Program-made: the position numbers and the translations under genes
Assembly: GCA_039566865.1 (NCBI GenBank)
Contig: CM076951.1
Span: 18,857,484-18,921,483 of the forward strand
Source of the DNA: Aurelia coerulea
Taxonomy: Eukaryota > Cnidaria > Scyphozoa > Semaeostomeae > Ulmaridae
Reading direction: 5' to 3'
DNA: 64,000 nucleotides
Notes under the pieces: model-generated
Told to the model about the DNA's origin: nothing
The model's database searches: none
Seen by the model: only the letters and a program-made list of their open reading frames with translations
Shown here: positions 10,741 to 21,550 of the stretch, in pieces
Layout: every line of letters starts with the position of its first letter
Numbering within the stretch: position 1 is the first letter of the stretch

Positions 10741-11568
10741 GGTCATTGAGTAGTTCTTTTATGCTGAAAGATGGGGAAAGCAAGAAAACCCAAATAACTA
10801 AAACGTCTAACAACCTCAGTTTCTTTATCATAAAAGAAAACTTTATTTGTTTTTAAAAGTCGGCCTCCCTTGTTAAAAATCATACACTTTGTTTTATTAA
10901 TATTGACTTTCAATTTGTTTTCTGTGCAAAACGTGTTCAGACCATCTAAAGATTTTTGCAATCCGTCTTTTGTTTCTGAAAGAATGACAATATCGTCAGC
11001 CCAGAATAAGGATCCTATGTTTATATTTTCATACTGTGCAGGAGTGCTTACATTTTTGTTGGAAGACTTGTGGTAAGTCCGATAAAAAAATGTTGAATAA
11101 GGTAGGGCTTAATATGCAACCTTGCTTAACTCCACTGTTAACTGGGAAAAAGTCTGTTCTTTTATTTCCAATTTGAACACAGGATTGGTCATTTTTTGTA
11201 CATAGATTCAATCACATTAAATAGTTGTCCTCTTGTACCAAAACTATATAACTTTTTCAGTAAACTTTCTCTTGATATTTTGTCATACGCTTTTTCGAAA
11301 TCGATGAATGCAGTGTATAATTTCTTTCCTTTGACGTTGCAGTACTGATTGAATAATGAATGTAATATTAAAAGATTGTCTGATGTTCTATTTCCTCTTA
11401 TGAAACCAATTTCTTCTGGTTTAAAGATGTTTTTTGATGAAGCAAATTCTGTTCATCTCTCACTGATGATCAAGTTAAAGAATTTTCCAAGACATGAGGT
11501 CAGAGCTATACCTCTGTAATTTTTTTCATCAGTTTTACAGCCTTTTTTGTGAAAAAAAAGAATTGATT
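10741..11568 (-). pseudogene. LINE reverse transcriptase fragment
   Basis: Reading the minus strand from 11568: a NYRGIALTS-like block, EEIGFIRGNRTSDN, AFIDFEKAYDKISRE, then after a frameshift near 11205 the GVKQGCILSPTLFNIFLSDL motif. WADDIVILSE (the catalytic Asp-Asp pair in a WADD context) lies near 11000, then LKVNINKTKCMIFNKGGR and FSYLGF. These are reverse transcriptase blocks in the correct order. At least two frameshifts and a stop disable it. The 5' part (endonuclease) is missing, as expected of a 5'-truncated LINE insert. Confidence 0.8.
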
Positions 11569-11570
11569 TG

Positions 11571-11999
11571 CTTCATAAGAATCTTGATAATGCATTAAGA
11601 GATAAGTTGTGTGAACAGAGATTGAAATGGTATTACAAAGATTCAAGCGACAAAGAAGTTGCTAAAACTCATAATGAATCCACTGGGATCAATCGTTCAA
11701 AAATTAAATAATTAAATGCTAGGATTTATGAATTGGAAAATGAGAAAGAGGAGATTGAAAGGACGTTAGATATTTTTATGCAAGGAGAGGGAGTTTGTTT
11801 ATTTAAAGATGGCAAATATGTTGATGAAGTAAGGATGCTTTATGAAGATTTATTGTGTATGGGTGTTAGTACGAGGAATGTCGAGGGAGTTATTAGACAA
11901 GTTTTAAAGCATGCTGCTGGAGTGAATGTTGGTCCATTAACCAAAGCTACCGGGTGCGCCAAAATAAACTATGCACGTTTGGTAGGCCACAATAAATAG
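11571..11999 (+). pseudogene. Coiled-coil protein fragment, one in-frame stop
   Basis: The frame is coding-like from 11580 (NALRDKLCEQRLKWYYKD...), has a TAA at 11709-11711, then stays open from 11733 to 11999 (LFKDGKYVDEVRMLYEDLL, then MGVSTRNVEGVIRQVL). It is charged and heptad-rich, then has a GVS-x-x-NVExVI block I associate with multicopy, unnamed cnidarian/mollusc proteins. No function can be assigned. Confidence 0.35.
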
Positions 12000-12000
12000 T

Positions 12001-12650
12001 ACAGCAATACCAGCAATTCGACGCAGAAAAGTGTGGCTTGATGCAAGTCACAAGTTAAAGCGAATGTTTGAAAACGGAGTTAAGCCATTCAGAATTCAAT
12101 TCATTGGGGAGGAGGCAGTGGATGCTGGTGGTCCCAAAAAAGAGTTCTACACCCTTCTTTTTGAAGATGTAAAGAAGTATCTACTCTGCACAGGGGATGG
12201 CATTTCATTCACTTTTCTCCACGATATCGAGAAAATTCGTATTGGAGATTTCCACGTGTTTGGCAGTCTAGTCGCAATAGCCCTTTTGGAGCAATGCAGT
12301 GGGCCACGTTTTTTCCTCCCATGTGTGGTGTCTAAATTTTTAACAGGCCCACAAATGAAGCCAGCAATCAATGATTTGCCTGACTACGAAGTCAAGGAGA
12401 AATTGCATGATTTGTTAGCTCCCCGAAGTCATGAAGAATTTGAAAAAAGGTTGGAGATTTTCATGAGAGGTTCTCTTCTGGCGTCACCAGACTGTCAATC
12501 AAAATAGATGAACATGAGCAGTTCGCGCAAGATGTTGCCCAACAATTCTGCTTGTCAGCTTGAAGAAATTGAAGAATTCCACCATGGTTTAGATATTCTG
12601 AGAAAGTGGTCACACCCCCATGAGAAAGTGGTGCTTGATTTACCCATGTA
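12001..12650 (+). pseudogene. HECT-domain fragment (G2E3-like N-lobe)
   Basis: The open frame 12031-12507 (coding continues upstream to about 12001) contains GEEAVDAGGPKKEFYTLLFE, the hallmark opening of the HECT ubiquitin-ligase fold in G2E3-like proteins, followed by FGSLVAIALLEQ and PRFFLPCVVSKFLTG. After the stop at 12505, shifted frames continue with family-like sequence (VTRLSIKIDEHEQF, then QLEEIEEFHHGLDIL to about 12595), so at least two frameshifts follow. The C-lobe with the catalytic cysteine is absent. G2E3-like HECT genes are greatly expanded in cnidarians and fish; this copy is dead. Confidence 0.7.
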
Positions 12651-12895
12651 GAATAGGGATATATAAGGTGATTCTACAATAATGTCTCCCTCATAGAAAA
12701 CATGATAACAAAAAATGACTGGAATGGAAAAGTGGTCCGGGGTCGTAGGGTAGTAGGGTCCAGTTAAAAGAACATCCCAATTTTCTTGCTCGATAAGTGC
12801 TTGTAGCGTCTGAAAAAGCATGGATGAATGGGAATGTTTACTGGATTGATAGCTTCTAGCTGATAAGACTAGCTGAAGAAGATGGCTCTTTCATC

Positions 12896-13153
12896 ATGGC
12901 TGGCCACTCAAACAGGATACTGAATGTAACTCCTGGTCAAGGAGGTGCCTTAACATGCGATCACAACCGTACAAATTTTGGATTAAAGATTTGCGGGCAT
13001 CTACTCGCAGTTGCCTTTCACCAAGGGACATTCAAAGAATTTATTTGCTGGTTCAAAGGAACAAAGAAAACTAGGAACATGAACCACATGGGACTTCAAA
13101 GGAGTGCAGTGAAAAAACCAAGCAACCAAAAGAGAAGCAACGCCAATGTTTAA
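12896..13153 (+). pseudogene. SWIM-type zinc-finger fragment
   Basis: The 85-codon frame reads NRILNVTPGQGG, CDHNRTNFGLKICGHLLAVAF and FKEFICWFK, followed by a basic tail. A C-x-x-N...C-x-H pattern ending in hydrophobic AVA is the SWIM zinc-finger signature found in MULE transposases and in a multicopy cnidarian protein family. The second cysteine position holds Arg (HNR), so zinc binding is probably lost. It may be the C-terminal part of the family whose N-terminal part is at 46933-47619; that link is inference. Confidence 0.45.
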
Positions 13154-13228
13154 ACTTGGTTATGGCTGGCTCCTTACATTCTGTTCTCAGAACTACCATC
13201 AATAGTTTGCAGAGTGAACGTTCATATA

Positions 13229-13912
13229 CCGGGTGAGTCAGAAAAAACGTGGAGCCTTTGGCGGATTGTGACATCGCATTTTGCCACCCAATCGTTGTGA
13301 AATAAATCATTTCATGCAGCCACAAATCTGACTTAGATCATAAGCCTTTCTCCATCGAAATCGGTCATGTGATGCATTGTTTAAAAAAGATTTTCTTCGT
13401 AAGACTTTATATGAGAGTCTTCCAAACTGAGGAAACCTTTAAACAAGCCCCTTCAGCATTTTAGCCTCGCGGAAGTTACACGTACATGTGGTATTATCAA
13501 GAGAGAGTGAAACAGTTTGGAAATAGTGTTTTCTCCCCTGGGATGCCTTGTCATAACTTGTCCTGCATTGAGAGACAGTAAAAACGCATGCTTCTTTGAG
13601 TTGTAAAGAGATTTCTTCCAGCAAGATCAACGCGCTGCACTGCATTATGACAAAACTATTTCCTTCTTCCCTGATAATACTACGTGTACCTGCAGCTTTG
13701 GCAAAGGTAAAATGCTGAAGGGGCTTTGTTAAAGATTTCATCAGTTTGAAAGACTCCCATACAACGTCTTAGGAAGGAAATATTTTTTTGATTAATACAT
13801 CAAATGATCGATTTCGATGGGGAAAGGCTTATGATCTCAGTGAGACCTTTGGCTGCAAGAAACAAATTAGTTCAAATACCCAAATACCCCACGCTTTTTC
13901 TGACTCACCTGG
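13229..13912. mobile_element. Full-length palindromic MITE, CCGGGTGAGTCAG termini
   Basis: The left end CCGGGTGAGTCAGAAAAA and right end TTTTTCTGACTCACCTGG are inverted copies, each flanked by TA (13227-13228 and 13913-13914). The inverted similarity runs almost to the centre: for example CATAAGCCTTTC near 13341 matches GAAAGGCTTATG near 13824, and CCCTTCAGCATTTTA at 13447 matches TAAAATGCTGAAGGG at 13710. The whole 684 bp could fold into one imperfect hairpin. TA target sites suggest a Tc1/mariner-related element. Confidence 0.8.
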
Positions 13913-13914
13913 TA

Positions 13915-15515
13915 TGATGCATTGGTTGTTGGCAAAATATGCTGTAGTTTTGTACTCAGCTCTGTGTCATTGAAACATCTTCACAGCAGGTCACAGGAAA
14001 AAACTGATAAAGGTATTAATATTCTGTAGGCGGTAAATCCTTGGCAAATTGGAGTGGAAGGCCTTGGTGCATTTTCCATATAATTTCGGTGTTGACTACA
14101 CATTTGTGGGTATGCAGATATTACAGGAAAAGGGTCTATTTTTATGTAAGAATAAAAATATCTGGTTTCTTTTATCTGGTAATCGTTCTCTAATATTCAA
14201 CAAAAGCTGAGATGAGGCACGTTGTTTCACATTGCACCCTGGACAATAAAATAAGTTTACAATATGTGATTTTGAGTTGATGGAAACAAATTAAGTCAAT
14301 CTTTAAAAGCAATTCCTTGCTCTGCATATTGAATGTCAGTGTGACTGATTTCAAATGAAATTGTGAAGTTGTTCACATTGTACTGAAGTCACAGATAAAA
14401 GGCACCTTCTCAGCTACAACTTCATTAGCAACTGGCACACAGTTGCAGTAAGTGTATTTGATGCACCTGTGTTCCACAATAAATTTTTCACAATGTATAC
14501 AATCATTACAACATCCTCTTGTTCCAAAGCGGTTAGTATTATTCAAATTACTCTTGATTGATTGTCACTGATTGATTGGTTGATTGACTGGTTAATTATG
14601 GATGAAGGATGGGGTAGATGATCAAGTAATTCGAATTGAAAGAGCATTGGCCTGATTCTGTGAATATTTAAGTAATAAATCCAAATACTGCAATCAAACT
14701 CTTGTTCGTAAAGTCGTCAAAGAACTTATTCACATTGTTCCTCCCAATCGTTACTTGAAAGGACTCAATTTATTTGATTGTTATTCGTCGAGCGCGCAAT
14801 CGAACATTTTTAAAGTTTTAGACATTTGTGAGAAATATGACTCATTGTGTAAATATACACTGACTAATTATGTAGGCATTCATAAACTATGGTTTTCTTC
14901 GAAATAAATTCATATTGCTTCAATCCTTTGTTTAATACAATATCATTCTGATTTTGACTGAACAGGTGCAATTCTGTTTCCACATGCAAACACAGAAATA
15001 ACTTGTTTGATTCTGAACCTCGCTTCTGAGCAATTGGCAACGACAGCAACAACAAATGCAACAACAACCACCACACATATCAAACTAGAACTCAGTGTTG
15101 GAACTGGAGTTGTTGAAAGTGTTTGTTGATAACAAAGATGAACGTTGAATAATATGGATAGCCTTTGTTTGATCCACACATTTGCTCTGAAAACGCATTG
15201 GAAATCATTGACTGATAACTATAGGTCTAGATGTTGGTAGGTTAGTATATGGAATTGGATGTTGGTTGGTAATCTGATGTTTATCATGAACAGCGTTGAG
15301 TAGGCCTAGGGCTGCTGCCCTCTGTGCCTGCTGTTATCATTTATTTCCCACAAGAATTGACAAATGACCAAATAGGGGACTAACAGTAGTGCAGTTAAAG
15401 ACTCGCAATACTGGAAGAAAAAGAGGGATTTCATTGTTGATTTAGTGAAGCAAAAACTTTAACCATAGTACTACCCGGCTTTTTTGACTATCGTAATACT
15501 AGAGGGAGGGGGGGG
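13915..15515. other. No gene seen; simple repeats
   Basis: AT-rich. It contains TTGATTGA-type simple sequence at 14553-14594, a CAACAACA-rich tract at 15045-15073 and a G-run at about 15506-15520. No protein-like frame was recognised. Confidence 0.45.
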
Positions 15516-15519
15516 GGGG

Positions 15520-16750
15520 GCACAAACATGATGAAGTCAAAGTTGGTGCAAACTGAAGCAAGTGAGTAGGCATCACCAGCTGAATTTTCACATTTTTTAT
15601 CAACATTGTCTCCAATGATGGCAACATACATTTCATAAAACCTGTCTAAGCCATTTAAGCGGAGAACCCATCGTGTGCGGGAAACATCTTGTTATGCTGG
15701 TAATCCGGGAGATGTGTCTTCGCCATTTTATCTAGCAACAATTGACGTTTTGGAGAATTATTAAAAAATTTGGGAATGAATTGGATGTTGTCCATCACGT
15801 TTTTGAAATTCTGTATCTGGCATGATGCTGCAACACAAAGGTTAAGGCAGTGAGAGGTGCAATGGGTGTAGATTGCAAAAGCACGGCACTTTCCAGCCAA
15901 ACCACAGCACTTTCCAGCCATGCTACCAGCAGCATCATAACACTCTCCACGGCACTTTTAAAGATCCAGCTTTAACTCTTCTGTAACACAATGGATGACT
16001 TTATCACTAAGAGCTGCTTCAGAAATTCTAATGTCGCAATAGATGAATTTAGGAAACAGCTCTTGGATCTGGCCTTGGGCATCGACATATCTGAGGACCA
16101 ACAGCATCTATTCTTTGTTGAAGCAGTCAGTTACCTCATCTACCAGAATAGCATAAAACCCACATTACTTTATCTCTTTTATTATCTGATCATTGACAGG
16201 GTCTTTGATCAATATGTGGCATTACGGGGAGCAGATTCAAAATGCTTCTTAAGATGACGTCTCCACTTTCAACTCTAAAATCAAGGAGTGCTTGGAAATT
16301 CCCACAATCTTCTGTGTCATACAATTTAGAATCATCTCTGTGGTCGCGGAGAGGTATGTTTTGTTTAGCACAAAGAAGAACAGTTTTAACAACAGAAACA
16401 AGCTTCTGCCTATTCTGATTGATCTTTGCATTGAGAGCAGAGACAATAATTCTGACAACAGACTTTGTTTTATTTTCCATCATCGCAGTGAAATCTTGCA
16501 TTGTAAGTAAGGCCGTCTTGTCAACCTCATATTTAAGTTCATGCAGCTTTAATTTGGTTTTTGCTGAGGACCAATTTGTCAAGGGGCTTTTCATCAGTTT
16601 GTCTAGCTTTCATGTGCTTGAGCCAACACTTCTTCCAAAGAAAAAACATGGAATACAAAATGCGCCATCCAAATCATTTGAATATGCCAGCCAAGGAAAA
16701 TGTTGCAATCACTCTCTGCTAAACCCTTGAGCTTTTCCACTAATTTATCT
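15520..16750 (-). pseudogene. hAT transposase relic (ZMYM1-like, DUF4371 region)
   Basis: On the minus strand from 16750: AFCIPCFFFG (TTF-type zinc region), KSPLTNWSSAKTKLKLHELK, then DUF4371-like KINQNRQKLVSVVKTVLLCAKQNIPLRDHRDDS and GNFQALLDFRVESGD. After stops come ILVDEVTDC, LVLRYVDAQGQI and YDAAGSMAGKC...HCTSHCLNLC, then SPKRQLLLDKM and RWVLRLNGLDRFYEMY. All blocks are in the order of ZMYM1-like hAT transposases, with the first Asp of the RNase H-like core retained in VDEVTD. Multiple stops and frame changes break it, and the C-terminal dimerisation region is missing. Confidence 0.8.
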
Positions 16751-16754
16751 TGTG

Positions 16755-17690
16755 TGAAAGACAAAACTGTGATCTGGCATCCAAATAGTTTGAAAACGGT
16801 TATATTTCTCATCACAAAGCAAAGTTGAAATGGAATTAAAAACAAACCAATGTAACAAGAATGCATTGTTTTATCATGCTGGGTATCTCTTTGGTCTTTC
16901 TGCACGACTCTAACTACCCAAAAGACCTATTGCGTATATCAGGCTTTGGGTATTTTGAATGATACAAAGAAGTGCTTCTCCTTTCGGAATTTAAACCTAA
17001 TTTTCACGAGGCTAGCACAAGGTTGATCTTAGTCTTGTGAAAACATTGTTTAGACAAGTTGTTAATGGAACAGCAAGTTTGCATATGTGTCCAAGGCCAT
17101 ACGATGGCTGAACAAGGTTGAAGATTCCCCATATCTGCAGTGTCATCAGGAGACTTTGCGGACCGCAGTTTAAAACGTAGAAGAACAACACAACATATGC
17201 AAAATGTAAAATGTATTTACTGTATTTTCTGCATTACAATGCATTTCCTGATAGCATCACCAGTTACATTTGATGAAAACGAGTAGATCCAGTAAACATA
17301 GGGAACAGCATCACAAGTTTCTCACTGTATTTACTGTATTTTCTGTATTACAATGCATTTACTGCCTTTTTATGAACAAAACAAAACAATATAAACTATT
17401 CACGTAAAAATCGATCTAACCCATCCCACTCCTGTGAAAACTAACCTGTTCTATTTAATTGCACCATGAGAAACTGAAAAGTAGGTCACGTTTCTGGAAT
17501 TAGATTGGCTTTCGCTTTAATATTTTTTTTAGGTTCATGAGGAAAAGCCTAATTTTCACAAGGCTAGCGCAAGGTTGACCTTCAGTTTCAGTTTCTCATT
17601 TTAAAATTCCACTACATACAAACAATTTCAACATAAATTAACTAAGTGTAAAAACTATAAATGATAACAATAACAATGATGTAGAAAAAA
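16755..17690. other. Intergenic stretch with two pairs of direct repeats
   Basis: CTAATTTTCAC(G/A)AGGCTAGC with flanking bases (about 38 bp) occurs at 16996-17030 and again near 17549-17585 in the same orientation. A second pair (ATTTACTGTATTTTCTG, then TTACAATGCATTT) lies at 17214-17250 and 17329-17362. The outer pair could be the ends of a decayed insertion. No reading frame was recognised. Confidence 0.45.
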
Positions 17691-17701
17691 AGAAAATAAA
17701 T

Positions 17702-17962
17702 TTGTGTGCAGAGAATTTCTTGAACAAGCAAATACGCGACATCCCTGGAGCGCTCAACATCAGTGATGATGTCATCATTTATGGAACAACGGTTGAAGAA
17801 CACAACAAAGCACTGCATGCTGTCTGGGAGAAATTTGCCCAAGTTGGACTTACGTTGAATCGAGAGAAATGTCTTTTTAATCAAACGTCCTTGACATTTT
17901 TTGGATTTGTATTTTCTGACAAGGGGTTATCTCCAGACCCTGCAAAAGTACAAGCAATACAC
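17702..17962 (+). pseudogene. Gypsy reverse transcriptase, C-terminal part
   Basis: The frame reads ALNISDDVIIYGTTVEEHN, an ISDD form of the catalytic Asp-Asp box, followed by GLTLNREKCLFNQTSLTFFG and SDKGLSPDPAKVQAI, the standard end of Gypsy reverse transcriptase and the connection to RNase H. The fingers and most of the palm upstream are missing. The frame is cut at 17962 by the nested LTR element. Past that element and one copy of its 5-bp target duplication the same frame resumes at 19352. Confidence 0.85.
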
Positions 17963-18124
17963 TGTAATATCCCTGATGTAGGGAGGCGAGAGGGTACGAA
18001 TACAATGACCTACTACATGGTTGTGTGGTACTGAACTGATTCTAAATCGTACAACATGCTTATTTACATAAATGCTACTAAACAAATACATTGTCATAGG
18101 GTGTCCATAGTACAGGATACTACA
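17963..18124 (-). repeat. LTR of the nested element (3' LTR on the minus strand)
   Basis: 162 bp with TG...CA ends. I can find no difference from the copy at 19185-19346, so the insertion is recent relative to mutation or has been homogenised. Confidence 0.9.
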
Positions 18125-18140
18125 TCTCTCCTTTTCTTCT
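18125..18140 (-). other. Polypurine tract of the nested LTR element
   Basis: On the minus strand this is AGAAGAAAAGGAGAGA, 16 purines in a row immediately before the LTR start TGTAGTATCC, the expected plus-strand primer position. Confidence 0.75.
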
Positions 18141-19170
18141 ATAAATGAAAATAAACAAAATTAAATAACGTAAACATGAATTGAATAAGTGAACGTCAAT
18201 TCCGGTATCTTTGAATTTCGACAAATCCAGTTTTCCTTTCAAGTCTCTCTTTGTTTCAAGCCTCTGTGGTCAGGAGTTCAGTTGAAAGCAGGCTATTGTT
18301 ATTCCAACGTGACCCTCCCTTCTCTTCATCTATTGAATTCTGATTTTGATGCCTCATCGAGCATGCAACGTGGCACTTCTCTGCCATGATAACGCACAGT
18401 TCAAGACTTGGTTAATTAAAGATTTACAGTACATTGATCAGTCTCATCGTTTCTCCTGTTTACCAAACAGTCTAATTTTTTTTATCTGATGTGATCCAAA
18501 TGCCGTTCTGTCACTAACGTATTTCCACTTTTGACTGGCTCGTGCAGTCGTTCAAATTCCGGCTGGCTTCCGCAGCGTGTTTATTGATCTCAGGAAGATT
18601 TTCCAACTTTTTCTCTTGGATGCTCCGCTTTTCGAGAGCAGAATAAATATCTATTTTGTGAGTTACTTGTTTCGTGTTCTTTGTAAAAGTGAAGTGACGC
18701 CTTATCTCAGCGTTACGTGAATAAGCTCACTTTGACTAAATCTTATTTTTCTCTTGTGATGCAAACAAGGTGCCTCCACCTGCCTTTGCGTGATGCTGTC
18801 CTCCATAGTCCTTCATCCTCCAGTTGATAAGATGGTTGAAATTTGTACGAGAAGACAGGCTTTGTTGCTGCTCCATCGTTGATTGTTGATGTTTTGGGTA
18901 ATGTGCATGGTTTCTTATGCATTACTTTGCTGCCATGTTTCCTGACTCTTTCTGTATGGTTATTGTGACAATTCGTTGGCATTTTGTGTTCTGTGTCGGC
19001 TCTTGTCTTGATGGCCTAACTTCGTCCGATTCATCTGTCGCTGCCTTTTGCAACGCAGTTAGTTCTGTCTTCTTCTTTTTGGGATGTCAGTGCATGATTT
19101 TCTGACCACTTGGATGGTAAGCTTTAGAGACTTCTGTGATTTCTTCTTTTGTGAAGTTTTTAGTCATTTT

Positions 19171-19183
19171 CACCTCGTCGCCA
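19171..19183 (-). other. Primer-binding-like site of the nested LTR element
   Basis: Minus-strand TGGCGACGAGGTG begins one base after the LTR end ATTACA. TGGCGAC-type primer sites are common in invertebrate Gypsy-group elements. The priming tRNA is not identified here. Confidence 0.6.
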
Positions 19184-19184
19184 T

Positions 19185-19346
19185 TGTAATATCCCTGATG
19201 TAGGGAGGCGAGAGGGTACGAATACAATGACCTACTACATGGTTGTGTGGTACTGAACTGATTCTAAATCGTACAACATGCTTATTTACATAAATGCTAC
19301 TAAACAAATACATTGTCATAGGGTGTCCATAGTACAGGATACTACA
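19185..19346 (-). repeat. LTR of the nested element (5' LTR on the minus strand)
   Basis: Second copy of the 162-bp repeat; followed at 19347-19351 by the TACAC target duplication and then by resumed Gypsy coding sequence. Confidence 0.9.
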
Positions 19347-19351
19347 TACAC

Positions 19352-21361
19352 GACGCTCCTTCGCCGAAATCCGCCAGCGCAGTCCGCAGTTTTTTGGGTA
19401 TGGCAACCTATTGCGCTAAGTTTATTGCCAACTTCAGCGACTTGACATTTCCACTTCGAGAGCTGACAAAGAAAAACGCCCCATTCACATGGACAAGTAA
19501 ACACGAAAAGGCCTTCGTTGAAGTCAAGAAAGCCCTTACAAGCCACAGTGTTATGTCATATTTCGATCAGACGAAGGAAACTGAAGTGGTCACTGATGCT
19601 TCACCATATGGTTTATCTGGTATACTTACACAAACCGACCCAGAAACCAAAGAAAGAAAAGTTGTTGCGTACGTCAGTAGAACATTGACGCCTGTTGAAC
19701 GTCGTTATTCACAGACTGAACGCGAAGCCCTTGGGATTGTATGGGCTATCAAACGATTACACCTTTATCTGTATGGAGGAGAATTCACATTGTACACAGA
19801 TTGCAAGCCTATCGAGATGATTTTGAATAATCCCAAGTCAAAACCGCCTGCTCGTATAGAACGATGGAATTTACGTTTGCAGAAATACAATTTTAAAGTT
19901 GTACACACAAAAGGAAGTGAAAACCCCTCTGATTTCTTGTCACGTCATCCTGTCACAGGAATATTCCAGCCAACAACACCGTATACAGAAGAATATATCA
20001 ATTTCCTGACTGAAAATGCAGTTCCCAAAGCAATGACGCTAAGTGAAATTCAAACTGCAACGAAAGATGATGCTACATTACAAGCTCTTATCGAAATCAT
20101 TCGAAATCGGAATTGGCAAAGTGTCTACAAACCAAGACAGCCGTTTCCAGACAATGTAAATCAATCAGATTTGACACATTTTCATAAAATTCGCGAGGAA
20201 CTGACAGTCACAAGCCACACTGATGGAAATATTATACTACGAGGAACGCGTATCGTTATTCCAGAATTACAACGTGAACGCGCTGTAAATCTTGCCCATG
20301 AGGGACACCAAGGATTGGTAAAAACAAAGAAACTAATACGCGAAAAGATTTGGTTTCCCGGAATCGATGAGTTAACCAAACGCATTGTTGATAATTGTAT
20401 TCCTTGCCAAGCTAACGGAACGGAAAGCCATCCGGAACCCGTGCAAATGACCGTGTTACCACCAGAACCATGGCACACAGTAAATGTTGACTTTTGTGGA
20501 CCGTTTCCCACAGGAGAATATTTACTTGTCATTATCGATGCATACAGTAGATTCCCCGAAGTTGAAATTGTCACCTTGACTTCCGCGAAAACTACGATTC
20601 CGAAACTCGAAAGAATCTTTGCAACGCATGGAATCCCGAAAGTTTTAAAGAGTGACAGTGGACCGCCATTCTCGAGTGGTGAAATAAGATTATTTATGGC
20701 TGAAAATGGTCCTGTACACAAGAGAATTACACCATTATGGCCTCAAGCAAATGGACAAGCCGAAAGTTTCATGAAGCCGTTAACAAAAGCAATTCGAGCA
20801 GCACTTACATCGAAAAGGTCATGGAGAAAAGAACTGAACAAATTTTTGCTAAATTATCGAGCAACCCCTCACAGCACAACAGGATATTCACCAGCTGAAT
20901 TATTGTTTAACAGAAAGATAAACACGAAACTTCCTCAGCTGACAACGGAAAGCAAATCAAAAACACACCAAGCACTGAAGAAACGCGACGCCAACGAAAA
21001 GGAGAAAATGAAGAATTATCGTGATAAAGCCAATCGTGCAAAATCCTCTGAAATTGATGTTGGAGATACAGTTTTAGTGAAGCAAGTAAAGAGCAATAAA
21101 TTCTCAACAAAATTTGATGCACGCCCGTATACAGTTACCAAAAAGAAAGGAACTATGATAACAGCTGAAAGAAATGATCATACAATCACTCGCAACGTAT
21201 CACATTTCAAGAAATTGCCAACTGACTTGAAGGATGATACTATGTCAGACATTGACGATGATATTGATTTTGATGATTTTCAAGATGATGCTATTCTCCC
21301 ACGATATCCAATTAGAGAGAGAAGACAAGTGCAAAGATATGGACAAAATATTCACATATGA
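19352..21361 (+). CDS. Gypsy RNase H and integrase
   Basis: An open frame runs unbroken to the stop at 21361; the first ATG inside is 19394 but coding clearly precedes it (SAVRSFLGMATYC). RNase H motifs: VTDASPYGLSGIL, ERRYSQTEREALGIVWA and LYTDCKPI. Integrase: an H-H-C-C zinc module (HEGHQG...CIPCQ, about 20295-20408), the catalytic Asp in VNVDFCGPFPTGEYLLVIID, Asp in LKSDSGPPF and Glu in PQANGQAESF, then a C-terminal GDTVLVKQ...RPYTVTKKKG fold. No chromodomain. This half of pol appears intact, but the element cannot be autonomous because the 5' part is gone and an insertion splits it. Confidence 0.9.
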   Translation, partial: DAPSPKSASAVRSFLGMATYCAKFIANFSDLTFPLRELTKKNAPFTWTSKHEKAFVEVKKALTSHSVMSYFDQTKETEVVTDASPYGLSGILTQTDPETKERKVVAYVSRTLTPVERRYSQTEREALGIVWAIKRLHLYLYGGEFTLYTDCKPIEMILNNPKSKPPARIERWNLRLQKYNFKVVHTKGSENPSDFLSRHPVTGIFQPTTPYTEEYINFLTENAVPKAMTLSEIQTATKDDATLQALIEIIRNRNWQSVYKPRQPFPDNVNQSDLTHFHKIREELTVTSHTDGNIILRGTRIVIPELQRERAVNLAHEGHQGLVKTKKLIREKIWFPGIDELTKRIVDNCIPCQANGTESHPEPVQMTVLPPEPWHTVNVDFCGPFPTGEYLLVIIDAYSRFPEVEIVTLTSAKTTIPKLERIFATHGIPKVLKSDSGPPFSSGEIRLFMAENGPVHKRITPLWPQANGQAESFMKPLTKAIRAALTSKRSWRKELNKFLLNYRATPHSTTGYSPAELLFNRKINTKLPQLTTESKSKTHQALKKRDANEKEKMKNYRDKANRAKSSEIDVGDTVLVKQVKSNKFSTKFDARPYTVTKKKGTMITAERNDHTITRNVSHFKKLPTDLKDDTMSDIDDDIDFDDFQDDAILPRYPIRERRQVQRYGQNIHI

Positions 21362-21463
21362 TTTTATTTTACTTATTTTTTTGCTTGAACATTTATTAAA
21401 CCCTGAGCACAAGTAGACAAATAATATCAAAAGAGGAGAACATTGATTTAAGTAAAGGGGAGG

Positions 21464-21550
21464 TGTAATGTTGTGATAAATTAGTATAATTTATGAGTCC
21501 CAATGTATGACAAATGTAGACCCCCTAAGGAGTAATACATTACTGATTTA
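21464..21550 (+). repeat. Probable start of the Gypsy 3' LTR
   Basis: TGTAATGTTGTG begins right after the purine tract. The right end cannot be set because no 5' LTR is available to compare; a TACATTAC string at 21533-21541 may be near the end. Confidence 0.45.

Larger units (their letters stand above)
17963..19346 (-). mobile_element. Nested non-autonomous LTR element (TRIM/LARD-like)
   Basis: Two 162-bp direct repeats (17963-18124 and 19185-19346) look identical base for base, start with TG and end with CA, and are flanked by a 5-bp target duplication TACAC (17958-17962 and 19347-19351). On the minus strand a primer-binding-like site TGGCGACGAGG lies one base inside one LTR. A pure purine tract (AGAAGAAAAGGAGAGA) abuts the other, which fixes the minus orientation. 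The 1,060-bp interior has only short broken frames and no polymerase. It sits inside the Gypsy coding sequence and must be younger. Replication would depend on another element's enzymes. Confidence 0.9.
17690..21463 (+). mobile_element. 5'-truncated Gypsy-type LTR retrotransposon
   Basis: Gypsy order reverse transcriptase - RNase H - integrase, all plus strand: the end of the reverse transcriptase at 17702-17962, then (after a nested element at 17963-19346) RNase H and integrase to the stop at 21361. A purine-rich tract, AAAGGGGAGG at 21454-21463, precedes TGTAATG, the probable start of the 3' LTR. No 5' LTR, gag or protease is present; the element begins within reverse transcriptase near 17690. 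Confidence 0.8.
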
